In this document: positions 1 through 9,181 of the stretch, piece after piece
How the letters are laid out: every line of letters starts with the position of its first letter
Position numbering within the stretch: position 1 is the first letter of the stretch
Source: Acidimicrobiales bacterium
Lineage (GTDB): Bacteria > Actinomycetota > Acidimicrobiia > Acidimicrobiales > UBA8592
DNA: 32,904 nucleotides
Assembly: GCA_029244605.1 (NCBI GenBank)
Contig: JAQWQL010000056.1
Span: 1-32,904 of the forward strand
Reading direction: 5' to 3'
Program-made: the position numbers and the translations under genes
The notes under the pieces: model-generated
Databases searched by the model: none
The model's input: only the letters and a program-made list of their open reading frames with translations
What the model was told of the DNA's origin: nothing

Positions 1-61
1 CAGAACTAATCAGAACGAGTCCGGTCCGGCGAAAAAATCTCTCTAGTTTTGTTGACTGCAT
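1..61 (-). CDS. Possible 5' end of a minus-strand CDS running off the left edge (MQSTKLERFFRRTGLVLISS...)
   Basis: ATG at 61..59 on the minus strand, open to the window edge (20 codons). RR followed by a hydrophobic stretch resembles the start of a membrane or secreted protein. Too short to identify. Confidence 0.3.
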   Translation of the reverse strand, partial: MQSTKLERFFRRTGLVLISS

Positions 62-270
62 AAAGCCCTCTAAAGCGTGTCAGCTTGTAGTGGTCGAAGG
101 GTACTTCTCCATTCTAAAGACTCCTCCTTAATACAAATAGGACATGAGTCCTTTTCTTCAAAACGGCAGAGGTAGTCCGACTGAGGAACTAAGTGAACGG
201 GCCACTCAAATTTCAGATAAAACAAACTGCTACCACTTGACTGTGAATCACAAGCGTGTAGTTTCTCCGT

Positions 271-957
271 ATGGCAGAATTACGGTTTTTCTTCGGGACG
301 ATGGGTTCAGGAAAAAGCACCCAAGCTCTTCAAATTCGCCACAACCTCGCAGCCAGAGGACTTAACGTTATTTTAACCACCCAACTCGACCGGCAAGTTG
401 GGAAAGTTTCAAGCCGTCTAGGAGTTGAAGCCGAAGCAGAGATCGTTGACTCGAAACTTAACCTCTTTGAACTCGCCCGAACCACTTTTGAAGCTTCCGG
501 TCTAGATGCGATGGTTTGCGATGAAGCCCAATTCTACGAACCAAGCCAGATTGAACAACTAGCGCAAGTAGTAGATGAACTTCATGTAGATGTGTATGCC
601 TTTGGGTTACTTACTAGCTTTCAAGGTGAACTCTTTCCAGGAACAGCACGCCTGCTTGAACTTGCCGATGAACGAAACCAGGTGCAAGTCGAAGCTCGTT
701 GTTGGTGTGGTTCACGCGCTACCCATAATGCTCGCCTTGTAAATGGAATTCAGGTTTATTCCGGAGCATTAAAAGTCGTCGGAGACACCGCAGATGAAGA
801 GAAGGAAGAAACTGTTGAAGTGACATATGAACTCATGTGTAGAAAACACTGGCATGCGGGTCTTCGACGCCGTCAAGGAGAACAACTGGAACTTCTCGAT
901 CAACAAACAGCCCCAGCTGAAGTCATCGACCTTCCACTGAATACCCCAACCAGTTAA
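271..957 (+). CDS. tdk: Thymidine kinase (type II)
   Basis: P-loop GTMGSGKSTQ near the N-terminus, DEAQFY motif, and C-terminal zinc-binding cysteines (CWCG ... CRKHW). Confidence 0.93.
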   Translation: MAELRFFFGTMGSGKSTQALQIRHNLAARGLNVILTTQLDRQVGKVSSRLGVEAEAEIVDSKLNLFELARTTFEASGLDAMVCDEAQFYEPSQIEQLAQVVDELHVDVYAFGLLTSFQGELFPGTARLLELADERNQVQVEARCWCGSRATHNARLVNGIQVYSGALKVVGDTADEEKEETVEVTYELMCRKHWHAGLRRRQGEQLELLDQQTAPAEVIDLPLNTPTS

Positions 958-996
958 CACCAGGATCGTTCCCACAGGCGCAAGCGGTATTGAAGA

Positions 997-2589
997 TTAT
1001 GCTTTGATTTGTAGAGCTACATGGTTCCGGAGTTCTCTCTTGAGAACCTTCCCAGAACCCGTTTTTGGAAGTTCATCCATGAAAACAATACTCTTTGGCG
1101 TTTTCGGCCCAGAAAGATGAAGTCGAGCGAACTCAATCAGCTCTTCCGCTGAACACTCTTCGTTCAAGACAACAACTGCGGAGACCGCTTCTCCCCATTC
1201 CTCATCCTCGACCCCGACAACTGCGACTTCGTGTACTAAAGGATGTTCATCTAAGACGTTTTCTATCTCAGCAGGGTAGACATTCACACCACCAGTGATA
1301 ATCATATCCTTTTTTCTATCGCAGATATAAAAGTATCCATCCTGATCTTTGTAGGCAATATCGCCAACAGTTTGGAAACCATCTAGATGATCCTCAAGGT
1401 ACTTGTCTTCAGCTTTGTAGTAGGTATCAAAAAGGGCAACGGAACGGGCATAGAGTTCACCAGGAGTATCAGGCTGGTCAATGATTCTGCCTTCATCGTC
1501 GATGAGTTGAATTTCAACTCCGGGAGATGGAAGGCCACATGATCCCGGTTTCCGAAGTTGATCTTCTGGCGCTAAGACAGTGCACACAGAAAGTTCAGTA
1601 GATCCGTAAACTTCCCAAAGCGAATCAGATGGGAAGTCCCGCAAGTAGGCTCTTTTGAGCGCCATTGTCCAGGGAGCAGCATTTGCAATCATGGATTGCA
1701 TCGAAGAGACGTCGTACTCGTCTTTGATCTCTTTCGAAAGCGCAGTAATTCGACGAATGGGAGTAGGGGCAGAAAACGTTGCAGAGACATGATGCGTATC
1801 GACAAGGCGAAGCCAATCTTTTGGATCGAACGTGTACTGGCAGACGATTGTGGCGCCAACGAGCTGAGCTCTGCGCGCAAATCCAGAAGGACCGGAATGG
1901 TAGAGGGGCCCAGTAGTGAGAAAGATAAGCTCCTCCATTTTATCCCAACCGATAAATTCTAAAAGAGCCCCATATTGATTGATTTCTCCACCGACGCGCC
2001 GCATCGCACCTTTTGGCTTTCCTGTCGTCCCTGAGGTATAGATCATGGTCAACGCACTATCTGCTTTCCCTTCACTCACAGGAGTTTGTGCATTACCTAA
2101 CGCTTCTTCCCATGAAAGGATTCCGCTATGGGCACTGGTATCACCATAGGAAATGACATGCTGTAAGGCCGGTAATTCATTCCGGATAGAAACAAGCACA
2201 GGAAGGTATGTAGCTTCAATGATAAGAATATGGGCGTCAGCGTGCGACAGTAGATACTTCGCTTCTTCAGGAGTTGAACGGTAGGGAATCGGGACAGAAA
2301 CCCCACCGGATTTTCGAATTGCATGCATCGCCGTCAGCGTTTCAATACTGTTATTCCCCCACCAAGCTATATGGCTTCCAGGAGCAGCTCCGAGCTTTAA
2401 AATCCCATTCGTTAACTGATTAACGAGGTCATTGAACGAGGAATAGTCAATTTTTCGAACGTCGGAGTTAGGGCGGTCATCTATTACTGCTATCCGGTCG
2501 CCGACTTTTTCAGCGTGGTAAGTCAGATGATCAATAGTCACATTCGAACCGTACACCCTGAACTTCGATCTATGGAAGTTGAAAAACAT
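997..2589 (-). CDS. Acyl-CoA synthetase / AMP-dependent ligase (ANL superfamily)
   Basis: AMP-binding motif MIYTSGTTGKPKGAMRR, YGSTE motif, DRKKDMIITGGVNVYPAEIE, and C-terminal PKTGSGKVLKRELR. The track ORF starts at 2664; I prefer the internal ATG at 2589 because the longer form overlaps the divergent dcd start. Confidence 0.92.
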   Translation of the reverse strand: MFFNFHRSKFRVYGSNVTIDHLTYHAEKVGDRIAVIDDRPNSDVRKIDYSSFNDLVNQLTNGILKLGAAPGSHIAWWGNNSIETLTAMHAIRKSGGVSVPIPYRSTPEEAKYLLSHADAHILIIEATYLPVLVSIRNELPALQHVISYGDTSAHSGILSWEEALGNAQTPVSEGKADSALTMIYTSGTTGKPKGAMRRVGGEINQYGALLEFIGWDKMEELIFLTTGPLYHSGPSGFARRAQLVGATIVCQYTFDPKDWLRLVDTHHVSATFSAPTPIRRITALSKEIKDEYDVSSMQSMIANAAPWTMALKRAYLRDFPSDSLWEVYGSTELSVCTVLAPEDQLRKPGSCGLPSPGVEIQLIDDEGRIIDQPDTPGELYARSVALFDTYYKAEDKYLEDHLDGFQTVGDIAYKDQDGYFYICDRKKDMIITGGVNVYPAEIENVLDEHPLVHEVAVVGVEDEEWGEAVSAVVVLNEECSAEELIEFARLHLSGPKTPKSIVFMDELPKTGSGKVLKRELRNHVALQIKA

Positions 2590-2647
2590 TTCATTTATCT
2601 TGCGCAGGGTTGACGAACATACCGCTCCTGCCACTAATCTGCTGTTC

Positions 2648-3220
2648 GTGATCCTTTCTGACAAAACACTTCAAGAACATCTTGATTCTGGACGAATCAT
2701 TATCGAACCATTAGGGGAAAATGCGATTCAACCTAGCTCAGTTGATCTCCGCATAGACGCCCAGTTCCGGGTTTTCAGAAATCATTCACTTGGAATCATC
2801 GACGTTAGAAAAAATCTAGAAGACCTTACAGAACATGTCACAATAACCGGCGACGAACCCTTTATTCTCCACCCAGGAGAATTTGTTCTCGGAAGCACAT
2901 TAGAGCGCGTCGTTGTCCCAGAAGATCTAGTAGCTCGCCTCGAAGGGAAAAGTAGTTTAGGGAGGCTCGGTCTACTCATCCATTCCACGGCAGGCTTTGT
3001 CGACGCCGGATGGGATGGGCAACTTACTCTTGAATTATCAAATGTCGCGAATCTACCAATCACCTTGTACGCAGGAATGAAAATAGGGCAAATAAGTTTC
3101 CAACAGATGACAACACCAGCAGATAACCCGTACGGTTCCCAAAATTTAGGATCAAAATATCAGAATCAGACTGGGCCTCGACCAAGCCGATATTGGGAGA
3201 ACTTTGGAGAAAACGAATAA
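2648..3220 (+). CDS. dcd: dCTP deaminase
   Basis: Starts at GTG 2648 (VILSDKTLQEHLDSGRIIIEPL), with QPSSVDLR, EFVLGSTLE, and LEGKSSLGRLGLLIHSTAGFVDAGWDGQLTLELSN motifs of Dcd. The longer track ORF (2579) carries an unlikely N-terminal extension. Confidence 0.94.
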   Translation: MILSDKTLQEHLDSGRIIIEPLGENAIQPSSVDLRIDAQFRVFRNHSLGIIDVRKNLEDLTEHVTITGDEPFILHPGEFVLGSTLERVVVPEDLVARLEGKSSLGRLGLLIHSTAGFVDAGWDGQLTLELSNVANLPITLYAGMKIGQISFQQMTTPADNPYGSQNLGSKYQNQTGPRPSRYWENFGENE

Positions 3221-3860
3221 AAAGACCCTACAAAAAGCATTTTTCCTTTTTGTCCTTGTAGCGGTCCTCGCTCTTTTCTTCTCCGGAGTTTTCGATTTCC
3301 TCCACGACCGTGGAAAAGTTGAAGATTTCTTTCAAGACTCTGGCGCGCTTGGCCCCATTATCTACATCTTGGCGTTCATCGCCGCCCAGCCGCTCAGCCT
3401 TCCCGGCGCTGCATTAATCATCCCAGCAACGTTCGTCTGGTCATGGTGGGAAGTCCTCATTTACAGCATGATCGGCGGCATAGTCGCAAGCACAATCGGG
3501 TTTGCTGTTTCCCGCTGGATTGCCCAAGACTGGGTACGAAAAAGATTACCGAAAAAACTCCTCAAATGGGATCAACGACTCTCCGAGCGAGCGTTCCTAT
3601 CAGTCGTTGTTTTGCGGCTTGTAACAGGGTACGCGCCAGCAGCTGACTGGGCTTTGGGAATATCAAAGGTCCAATGGAGAGATTTCTTTCTTGGAACCGC
3701 CATAGGCCTCGTCCCGATCACAGCGCTCCTAGCTATTTTCGGCGACGATACCGTCAAATGGGTCCAAACAGCTCCTCTAGTCGTATTAGGGATCGCTGCC
3801 GCCCTCGGCTGTGTCTTCTTTCTTTTGAAAAAAATCCGCACAAACGACGCGAAAGATTAA
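3204..3860 (+). CDS. TVP38/TMEM64 (VTT/SNARE-associated-like) membrane protein
   Basis: Multi-TM protein with AAQPLSLPGAALIIPATFVW and the RLVTGYAPAADWALGISKVQWRDFFLGTAIGLVP pattern of the VTT domain. TTG start, overlaps dcd by 17 nt. Confidence 0.82.
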   Translation: MEKTNKKTLQKAFFLFVLVAVLALFFSGVFDFLHDRGKVEDFFQDSGALGPIIYILAFIAAQPLSLPGAALIIPATFVWSWWEVLIYSMIGGIVASTIGFAVSRWIAQDWVRKRLPKKLLKWDQRLSERAFLSVVVLRLVTGYAPAADWALGISKVQWRDFFLGTAIGLVPITALLAIFGDDTVKWVQTAPLVVLGIAAALGCVFFLLKKIRTNDAKD

Positions 3861-3868
3861 CTCAGCGT

Positions 3869-6517
3869 CTACTCGCCTTGAGCAAGTTGCTCCGCCTGAT
3901 ATCTCCAGCTGAATCGATTGAAGCACCCCGGTAAGTCAAATTCCTCTTCGATTGCAGTGACATCCGCATCGGTAAGACGAGCGATTTGAACAAATGTGGT
4001 AATACCTCGTTCCACTAACCGCTGGGCACTATAAGGATCAAGGCCCATGATTAGAGAAAGATTATCGGGCGTTCCTGTATCCTCGGGTTCTTCAATACTG
4101 TCTGAAGATTCGCTTTCCCCTACTTCAGAAGAGCTAGCGGGACTATCTGAAATAATGGTTTGAGTTCTAACAGCTCTTGACGTTTCAGATTGCGGGACGA
4201 CTCTTTGGATAGCACCGACCGGGATTAGATCCCCAGACGATAAGGGCTTGATCAAATCATCTGCGGGAACGGAATCAGGCGTAAGAACATTCGGGTTCTC
4301 AAGAAGAGCTTTCCTCGAATCCTCAACATCGCTCTCGCCAGCTTCCAAAGCTTCCACAAGATGAATCGCTAAATCAGCGACCTTTACCTCGTCATCTTCT
4401 TTGCCAGCGGCCTTCACCCCATCATCCATCATGATGTAACAGAAAGGACAAGCAGTAGCGATACGACTTGCCCCAGTCTCAACCAGTTCACGGGCACGGA
4501 CATCATTCACTTTTGGCCCGATATCCTCTTCCATCCACATTCGGGCACCACCAGCTCCACAACACATACCTTTCGTACCGTTTTGAGGCGCTTCGACAAT
4601 TTCCACTCCCGACAAGCTCCCAATAACGTTCCTAGGAGCCATATAGATATCGTTATGCCTACCGAGATAACAGCTGTCATGGTAGACAATACGTTCAGAT
4701 AGGGTCGCTTTTGACATATCTAAATCACCGGATTCAATCAGTTCTTCCAGAAGCTGTGTGTGGTGAATGACCTCGTAGTGTCCGCCGAGTTGAGGGTACT
4801 CATTCTGTAATGTATTAAAGCAATGCGGGCACTGGGTGATGATCTTTTTCACTCCCATACCGTTAAGGGTTTCGATGTTTTGCATGGCAAGCATTTGGAA
4901 GATGTATTCATTACCTGAACGGCGAGCAGGATCTCCAGTACAATTCTCTGCTGGGCCCAAGATACTGACGTCGATGCCGGCACGACTCAGAAGTTTCGCC
5001 ATTGCTTGACTTACCTTCTTGTTCTTATCATCAAAACTTCCGGCACAACCCACCCAATAGAGCCATTCAGATTCGAACGGGTCGCCTCCTGCGATGATCT
5101 CGATTCCTTCGATATCTTTCGCCCAATCGGCGCGTTCCGACTGTGATATAGACCATGGATTCCCAGAGTTTTCCATTGCCCTGTATGCATTCCCAAGTTC
5201 AGTTGGAAAATCAGATTCCATGAGGGACTTATACCTGCGCATGTCAAGAATTTTGTCGAGGATCTCAATATTTACTGGACAATTTTCATCACAAGCTTTA
5301 CAGCTTGTACATGCCCATAACTCATCGTTGCTGACCCGGTCAAACATCCAGTTAGCTGGCACCGTGATCTCAGTATCGACACCTATCGGGGGACTCGTCA
5401 CTGTGTCACCAGTAGCTGCCATCACTTCACCAGTTTTTAACACGATTTCCCTTGGATCCAAAGGCTTCCCGGTAGCGTGCGCTGGGCAGACAGCGGTACA
5501 CCTTCCGCACATCGTGCAGGCATCAGTATCCAACAATTGTTTCCAAGTGAAATCTTCGATTGTGGAAGCCCCGAATGTTTCTAGCTCCGTCTCCATCAAG
5601 TTAGGCAGCGGCTTCATTGCCCCCTTGGGACGTTCACGATCTTTAAGGTACATGTTCAATGGTGAGGTGAACATGTGTCGAAGCATGGTAATAGGGAGGA
5701 AAACAAGGAAGCCAACAAAGAAGATGACATGCGCATACCACCATGCCTGATGCCATCCGCTTAAATTGCCTGCACCATCGAAAAGCTTAGCGAGCGGATA
5801 CCCGATAATGGACCATTTTTCGTATGCGGGTTCGTTTTCTATAGCAACTCGGAACCCTTCAGCGATAAACCCTGTCACCCCTAAACCAAACAGCAATCCT
5901 AGGCCAATGGCATGGTCACCTTTTGACTTAATCCTGATTCGATAAGGACGGAATTGCCGTGGCCCGTATCGTCGGAGAAGCGCCCAAGTAACCCCAATGA
6001 GAAATAGGGCGCCAGCCACATCACCAATTAACGAATAGCCCTTATAGACCCCCCCATGGAGAAACTTCAGATCATTTGGAAGCTGGTGGTCTATCTCCAA
6101 TGTGGTCGTAACTCCAAGGAGGACAATGAAAGGGAAATACATTAGGGAATGCATCAACCCAGCGGCCGGATCCCGCATCAGAGTCTTCATATATAATCCA
6201 GCGCGGAGATCTTTCGCTCTCCTATGCACGTTCTTCGTTGTCGTCGACCTGTTATCCGGCTGCCCGCGTGTCCAGTTCTTCACCCGTAGCGAGAAATTCC
6301 ATGCCCCGTAGATTATGAGCGCAGGAATGACACTGTAAAACGCAACTTTGGCAGCTGTGGGAATATTTCCAAAGACTTCACGGTGCACGGGGCTATTCCC
6401 ATGCTGGTCAAAGATTGCAGCTGCGATCCCTGACAAAGCCGTGAACGCAGCAACAGCTATACCTAGACCAAGGACCCAATCCTGTGGCCGAAAGCGTTTT
6501 TTACTTCCCTCATCCAT
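3869..6517 (-). CDS. Membrane-anchored (Fe-S)-binding oxidoreductase, HdrD/NarI-like with two CCG domains and a C-terminal HhH-like tail
   Basis: N-terminal TM helices (NarI-like); two 4Fe-4S motifs (CTMCGRCTAVCPAH, CTSCKACDENCPVN); CCG domains (CVGCAGSFDD..., DSCYLGRHNDIY...MCCGAGGARMW). C-terminus LSLIMGLDPYSAQRLVERGITTFVQIARLTDADVTAIEEEF. Confidence 0.9.
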   Translation of the reverse strand: MDEGSKKRFRPQDWVLGLGIAVAAFTALSGIAAAIFDQHGNSPVHREVFGNIPTAAKVAFYSVIPALIIYGAWNFSLRVKNWTRGQPDNRSTTTKNVHRRAKDLRAGLYMKTLMRDPAAGLMHSLMYFPFIVLLGVTTTLEIDHQLPNDLKFLHGGVYKGYSLIGDVAGALFLIGVTWALLRRYGPRQFRPYRIRIKSKGDHAIGLGLLFGLGVTGFIAEGFRVAIENEPAYEKWSIIGYPLAKLFDGAGNLSGWHQAWWYAHVIFFVGFLVFLPITMLRHMFTSPLNMYLKDRERPKGAMKPLPNLMETELETFGASTIEDFTWKQLLDTDACTMCGRCTAVCPAHATGKPLDPREIVLKTGEVMAATGDTVTSPPIGVDTEITVPANWMFDRVSNDELWACTSCKACDENCPVNIEILDKILDMRRYKSLMESDFPTELGNAYRAMENSGNPWSISQSERADWAKDIEGIEIIAGGDPFESEWLYWVGCAGSFDDKNKKVSQAMAKLLSRAGIDVSILGPAENCTGDPARRSGNEYIFQMLAMQNIETLNGMGVKKIITQCPHCFNTLQNEYPQLGGHYEVIHHTQLLEELIESGDLDMSKATLSERIVYHDSCYLGRHNDIYMAPRNVIGSLSGVEIVEAPQNGTKGMCCGAGGARMWMEEDIGPKVNDVRARELVETGASRIATACPFCYIMMDDGVKAAGKEDDEVKVADLAIHLVEALEAGESDVEDSRKALLENPNVLTPDSVPADDLIKPLSSGDLIPVGAIQRVVPQSETSRAVRTQTIISDSPASSSEVGESESSDSIEEPEDTGTPDNLSLIMGLDPYSAQRLVERGITTFVQIARLTDADVTAIEEEFDLPGCFNRFSWRYQAEQLAQGE

Positions 6518-6649
6518 GACTTACTTAAAGTTAGCCTGTTGGCAAGCCAAGAACTGACTTCTTAGGGTTGAAATTTTGGAATTGTGAAGAAAGACACACC
6601 ATATTTATTGGATATTCCCTACAAATGTGCCCAAAAACAGCACAGAACC

Positions 6650-6678
6650 AAAAGTTGAGTCAAAGTAACTCAACTTTT
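6650..6678. promoter_or_regulatory. HAIR-like inverted repeat (probable HspR operator) upstream of dnaK
   Basis: AAAAGTTGAGT-CAAAGTA-ACTCAACTTTT: perfect 11-bp arms, 7-nt spacer. The core TTGAGT-N7-ACTCAA matches the HAIR consensus CTTGAGT-N7-ACTCAAG as I recall it. An hspR gene lies at the end of the operon. Confidence 0.85.
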
Positions 6679-6782
6679 TCCTATTTTGGGAATAAACCAG
6701 GCCACAAAGTGGTTGATAATAAATGCAGGTTGAGCTGCAAATAAAAATGAAATAGCGCTTCAGCGCCGAATAGGAGACAAAC

Positions 6783-8600
6783 ATGGCGAAGGCCGTCGGA
6801 ATAGATCTAGGAACAACAAATTCAGTGGTCGCAGTGCTCGAAGGAGGAGAGCCCACAGTGATAGCAAATACAGAAGGAAGCCGCACAACGCCTTCTGTCG
6901 TAGCATTCGCGAAAGATGGGGAAGTTCTCGTTGGAGAGGTTGCCAAACGGCAAGCAATCACCAACCCGGACCGCACCATCCGTTCAGTAAAACGAGATAT
7001 GGGATCCAGCTGGAATATTGATATCGATGATAAGTCCTACAATTCCCAAGAAATTTCTGCACGAACTCTCATGAAACTCAAGAGAGACGCCGAATCGTAC
7101 CTGGGGGATACCGTTACCGAAGCAGTCATAACTGTTCCCGCTTACTTCGATGACGCTCAACGAACCGCAACCCAAGAAGCTGGAAAGGTCGCTGGACTCG
7201 AAGTCCTCCGAATCATCAACGAACCCACAGCTGCAGCTTTAGCGTACGGCCTTGATAAGGGCGACGAAGACCAAACGATTCTTGTTTTCGACCTCGGTGG
7301 AGGAACCTTCGATGTTTCGGTTTTAGAAATCGGAGATGGCGTATTCGAAGTGAAATCGACTAGCGGAGACACTGAACTCGGAGGCGACGACTGGGACGAA
7401 CGAGTTATCCAATGGCTAATAGACTCCTTTAATAACGATCATGGAGTTGACTTATCGAAAGACAACATGGCAGCACAACGGCTCAAAGAAGCCGCCGAGA
7501 AAGCAAAAATCGAGCTTTCCGCCAGCCAGAGCACCCAAATCAACCTTCCTTTCGTCACAGCAACTGACGCCGGACCACTGCACATGGATTATTCTTTTTC
7601 CAGAGCAAAATTCCAAGAGCTCACTTCAGACTTACTAGAACGGTGCCGTACACCCTTCGAACAAGCAATCAAAGACGCGAATCTCTCAAAAAGCGAAATT
7701 GACCATGTCATCATGGTAGGTGGCTCGACACGTATGCCTGCAGTATCTGAACTAGTCCAAAGTATGACGGGGAAAGAACCAAACAAGAGTGTTAATCCCG
7801 ACGAAGTTGTAGCTGTTGGCGCTGCTATTCAAGCCGGTGTGCTCCGGGGAGAAGTAAAAGATATTCTCCTGCTCGATGTAACTCCATTGTCTTTAGGGAT
7901 TGAAACTAAAGGGGGAGTTATGACCAAATTAATTGAGCGCAATACGACGATCCCGACGAGAAGAACAGAGGTATTTACAACGGCTGACGACAACCAACCA
8001 TCAGTAGAAATTCATGTCCTCCAAGGGGAACGTGAAATGTCACAGTTCAATAAAACTCTCGGAAAGTTCCAGCTCGTAGATCTTCCTCCTGCTCCAAGAG
8101 GGGTTCCGCAAATCGAAGTAACCTTTGATATCGATGCGAATGGTATCGTCCATGTTTCGGCCAAAGACCGAGCTACAGGGAAAGAACAATCCATAACCAT
8201 AACCGGCCAAACTTCTCTGGAGAAAGACAAGATCGATCAGATGATCGCAGATGCTGAAGCTCACGCAAACGAAGATCGGGAACGACGGGAAGAAGCTGAA
8301 GCCCGGAACTCAGCCGATTCGTTAATATATCAAACAGAAAAAATGGTCCGTGAGAATGAAGACAAAATAACTGAAGATGAAAAAGCGGACGTTGAAGAAA
8401 AACTCGCTTCCCTAAAAGAAGCACTACAAGGTGAAGGAATCAGCCTTGATGCGATAAAGGAAGCGGTTGAAAATCTTAATACGGCAAGCCAAGGATTTGC
8501 CCAACGACTCTATGAAGCAGCTGCGCAACAAGAAAGCGGTGATGAAGCTGATGGCTCAGACGACATCATCGATGCGGAAATCATCGATGAGGAAGAATGA
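6783..8600 (+). CDS. dnaK: Chaperone DnaK (Hsp70)
   Basis: [73 protein letters not shown]; acidic C-terminus [11 protein letters not shown]. Confidence 0.99.
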   Translation: MAKAVGIDLGTTNSVVAVLEGGEPTVIANTEGSRTTPSVVAFAKDGEVLVGEVAKRQAITNPDRTIRSVKRDMGSSWNIDIDDKSYNSQEISARTLMKLKRDAESYLGDTVTEAVITVPAYFDDAQRTATQEAGKVAGLEVLRIINEPTAAALAYGLDKGDEDQTILVFDLGGGTFDVSVLEIGDGVFEVKSTSGDTELGGDDWDERVIQWLIDSFNNDHGVDLSKDNMAAQRLKEAAEKAKIELSASQSTQINLPFVTATDAGPLHMDYSFSRAKFQELTSDLLERCRTPFEQAIKDANLSKSEIDHVIMVGGSTRMPAVSELVQSMTGKEPNKSVNPDEVVAVGAAIQAGVLRGEVKDILLLDVTPLSLGIETKGGVMTKLIERNTTIPTRRTEVFTTADDNQPSVEIHVLQGEREMSQFNKTLGKFQLVDLPPAPRGVPQIEVTFDIDANGIVHVSAKDRATGKEQSITITGQTSLEKDKIDQMIADAEAHANEDRERREEAEARNSADSLIYQTEKMVRENEDKITEDEKADVEEKLASLKEALQGEGISLDAIKEAVENLNTASQGFAQRLYEAAAQQESGDEADGSDDIIDAEIIDEEE

Positions 8601-9121
8601 GTGTGAACGAAGACGAAGAAACTACCACTCAGGACGGCCTAGAAGCAGAAGAGTCTGTTTCAGAAGATCCCAATAACACTGAAACCGAAGAAGATGTTGC
8701 AACCACCATTGCACTACTGCAATCGGAACGTGATGGTTACCTCTCCGACCTCCAGCGGATTCAAGCAGATTTTGATAATTTTCGACGTCAAGCACAAAAA
8801 AGGCAGACCGATTTAACTAAACAGGCTGCGAGTGGAATTGTCGAAAAAATTTTACCTGTTCTCGATGCTTGCGAGGCCGCTGTTCAGCAAGGCGCTACAG
8901 ATGTAGAACCTATCAAAACCTCTTTGTTGGAAACTCTGCAAGCTAGTGGTTTAGAAATCGTTGGTGTTGAAGGCGAAGAGTTCAACCCAGACCACCATGA
9001 AGCAGTTAGCCATGAGCCGTCTGAAGAAACAGAGATATCGATTGTCCATGAGGTGATGAGATCCGGGTACACCTGGAACGGCAGGACGATACGTCCGGCC
9101 ATGGTTCGGGTAAAGGGCTGA
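8597..9121 (+). CDS. grpE: Nucleotide exchange factor GrpE
   Basis: [33 protein letters not shown], and C-terminal [20 protein letters not shown] overlap with dnaK. Confidence 0.97.
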   Translation: MSVNEDEETTTQDGLEAEESVSEDPNNTETEEDVATTIALLQSERDGYLSDLQRIQADFDNFRRQAQKRQTDLTKQAASGIVEKILPVLDACEAAVQQGATDVEPIKTSLLETLQASGLEIVGVEGEEFNPDHHEAVSHEPSEETEISIVHEVMRSGYTWNGRTIRPAMVRVKG

Positions 9122-9181
9122 CGGATTTTCCACATGGCCTGAAGTCATAGTTCTCGTGCCGGGTAACGAAAGGGGGTCGAC

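Noticed and set aside
3-131. Open + strand frame from the left edge ending at TAA (…VDCIKPSKACQLVVVEGYFSILKTPP)
   Set aside because: Only ~42 codons, no recognisable family, and it conflicts with the minus-strand start signals; could be chance openness.
144-365. 73-aa + ORF overlapping the tdk start
   Set aside because: Overlaps the well-supported tdk in another frame; low-complexity, no recognisable family.
5094-5750. 218-aa + ORF antisense to the Fe-S oxidoreductase
   Set aside because: Lies entirely opposite a strongly supported CDS; composition looks like a codon shadow and there is no domain signal.
6686-6745. Small inverted repeats CCAC...GTGG and TGCA...TGCA in the dnaK 5' region
   Set aside because: 4-bp arms are expected by chance and lie beside a much stronger HAIR dyad.
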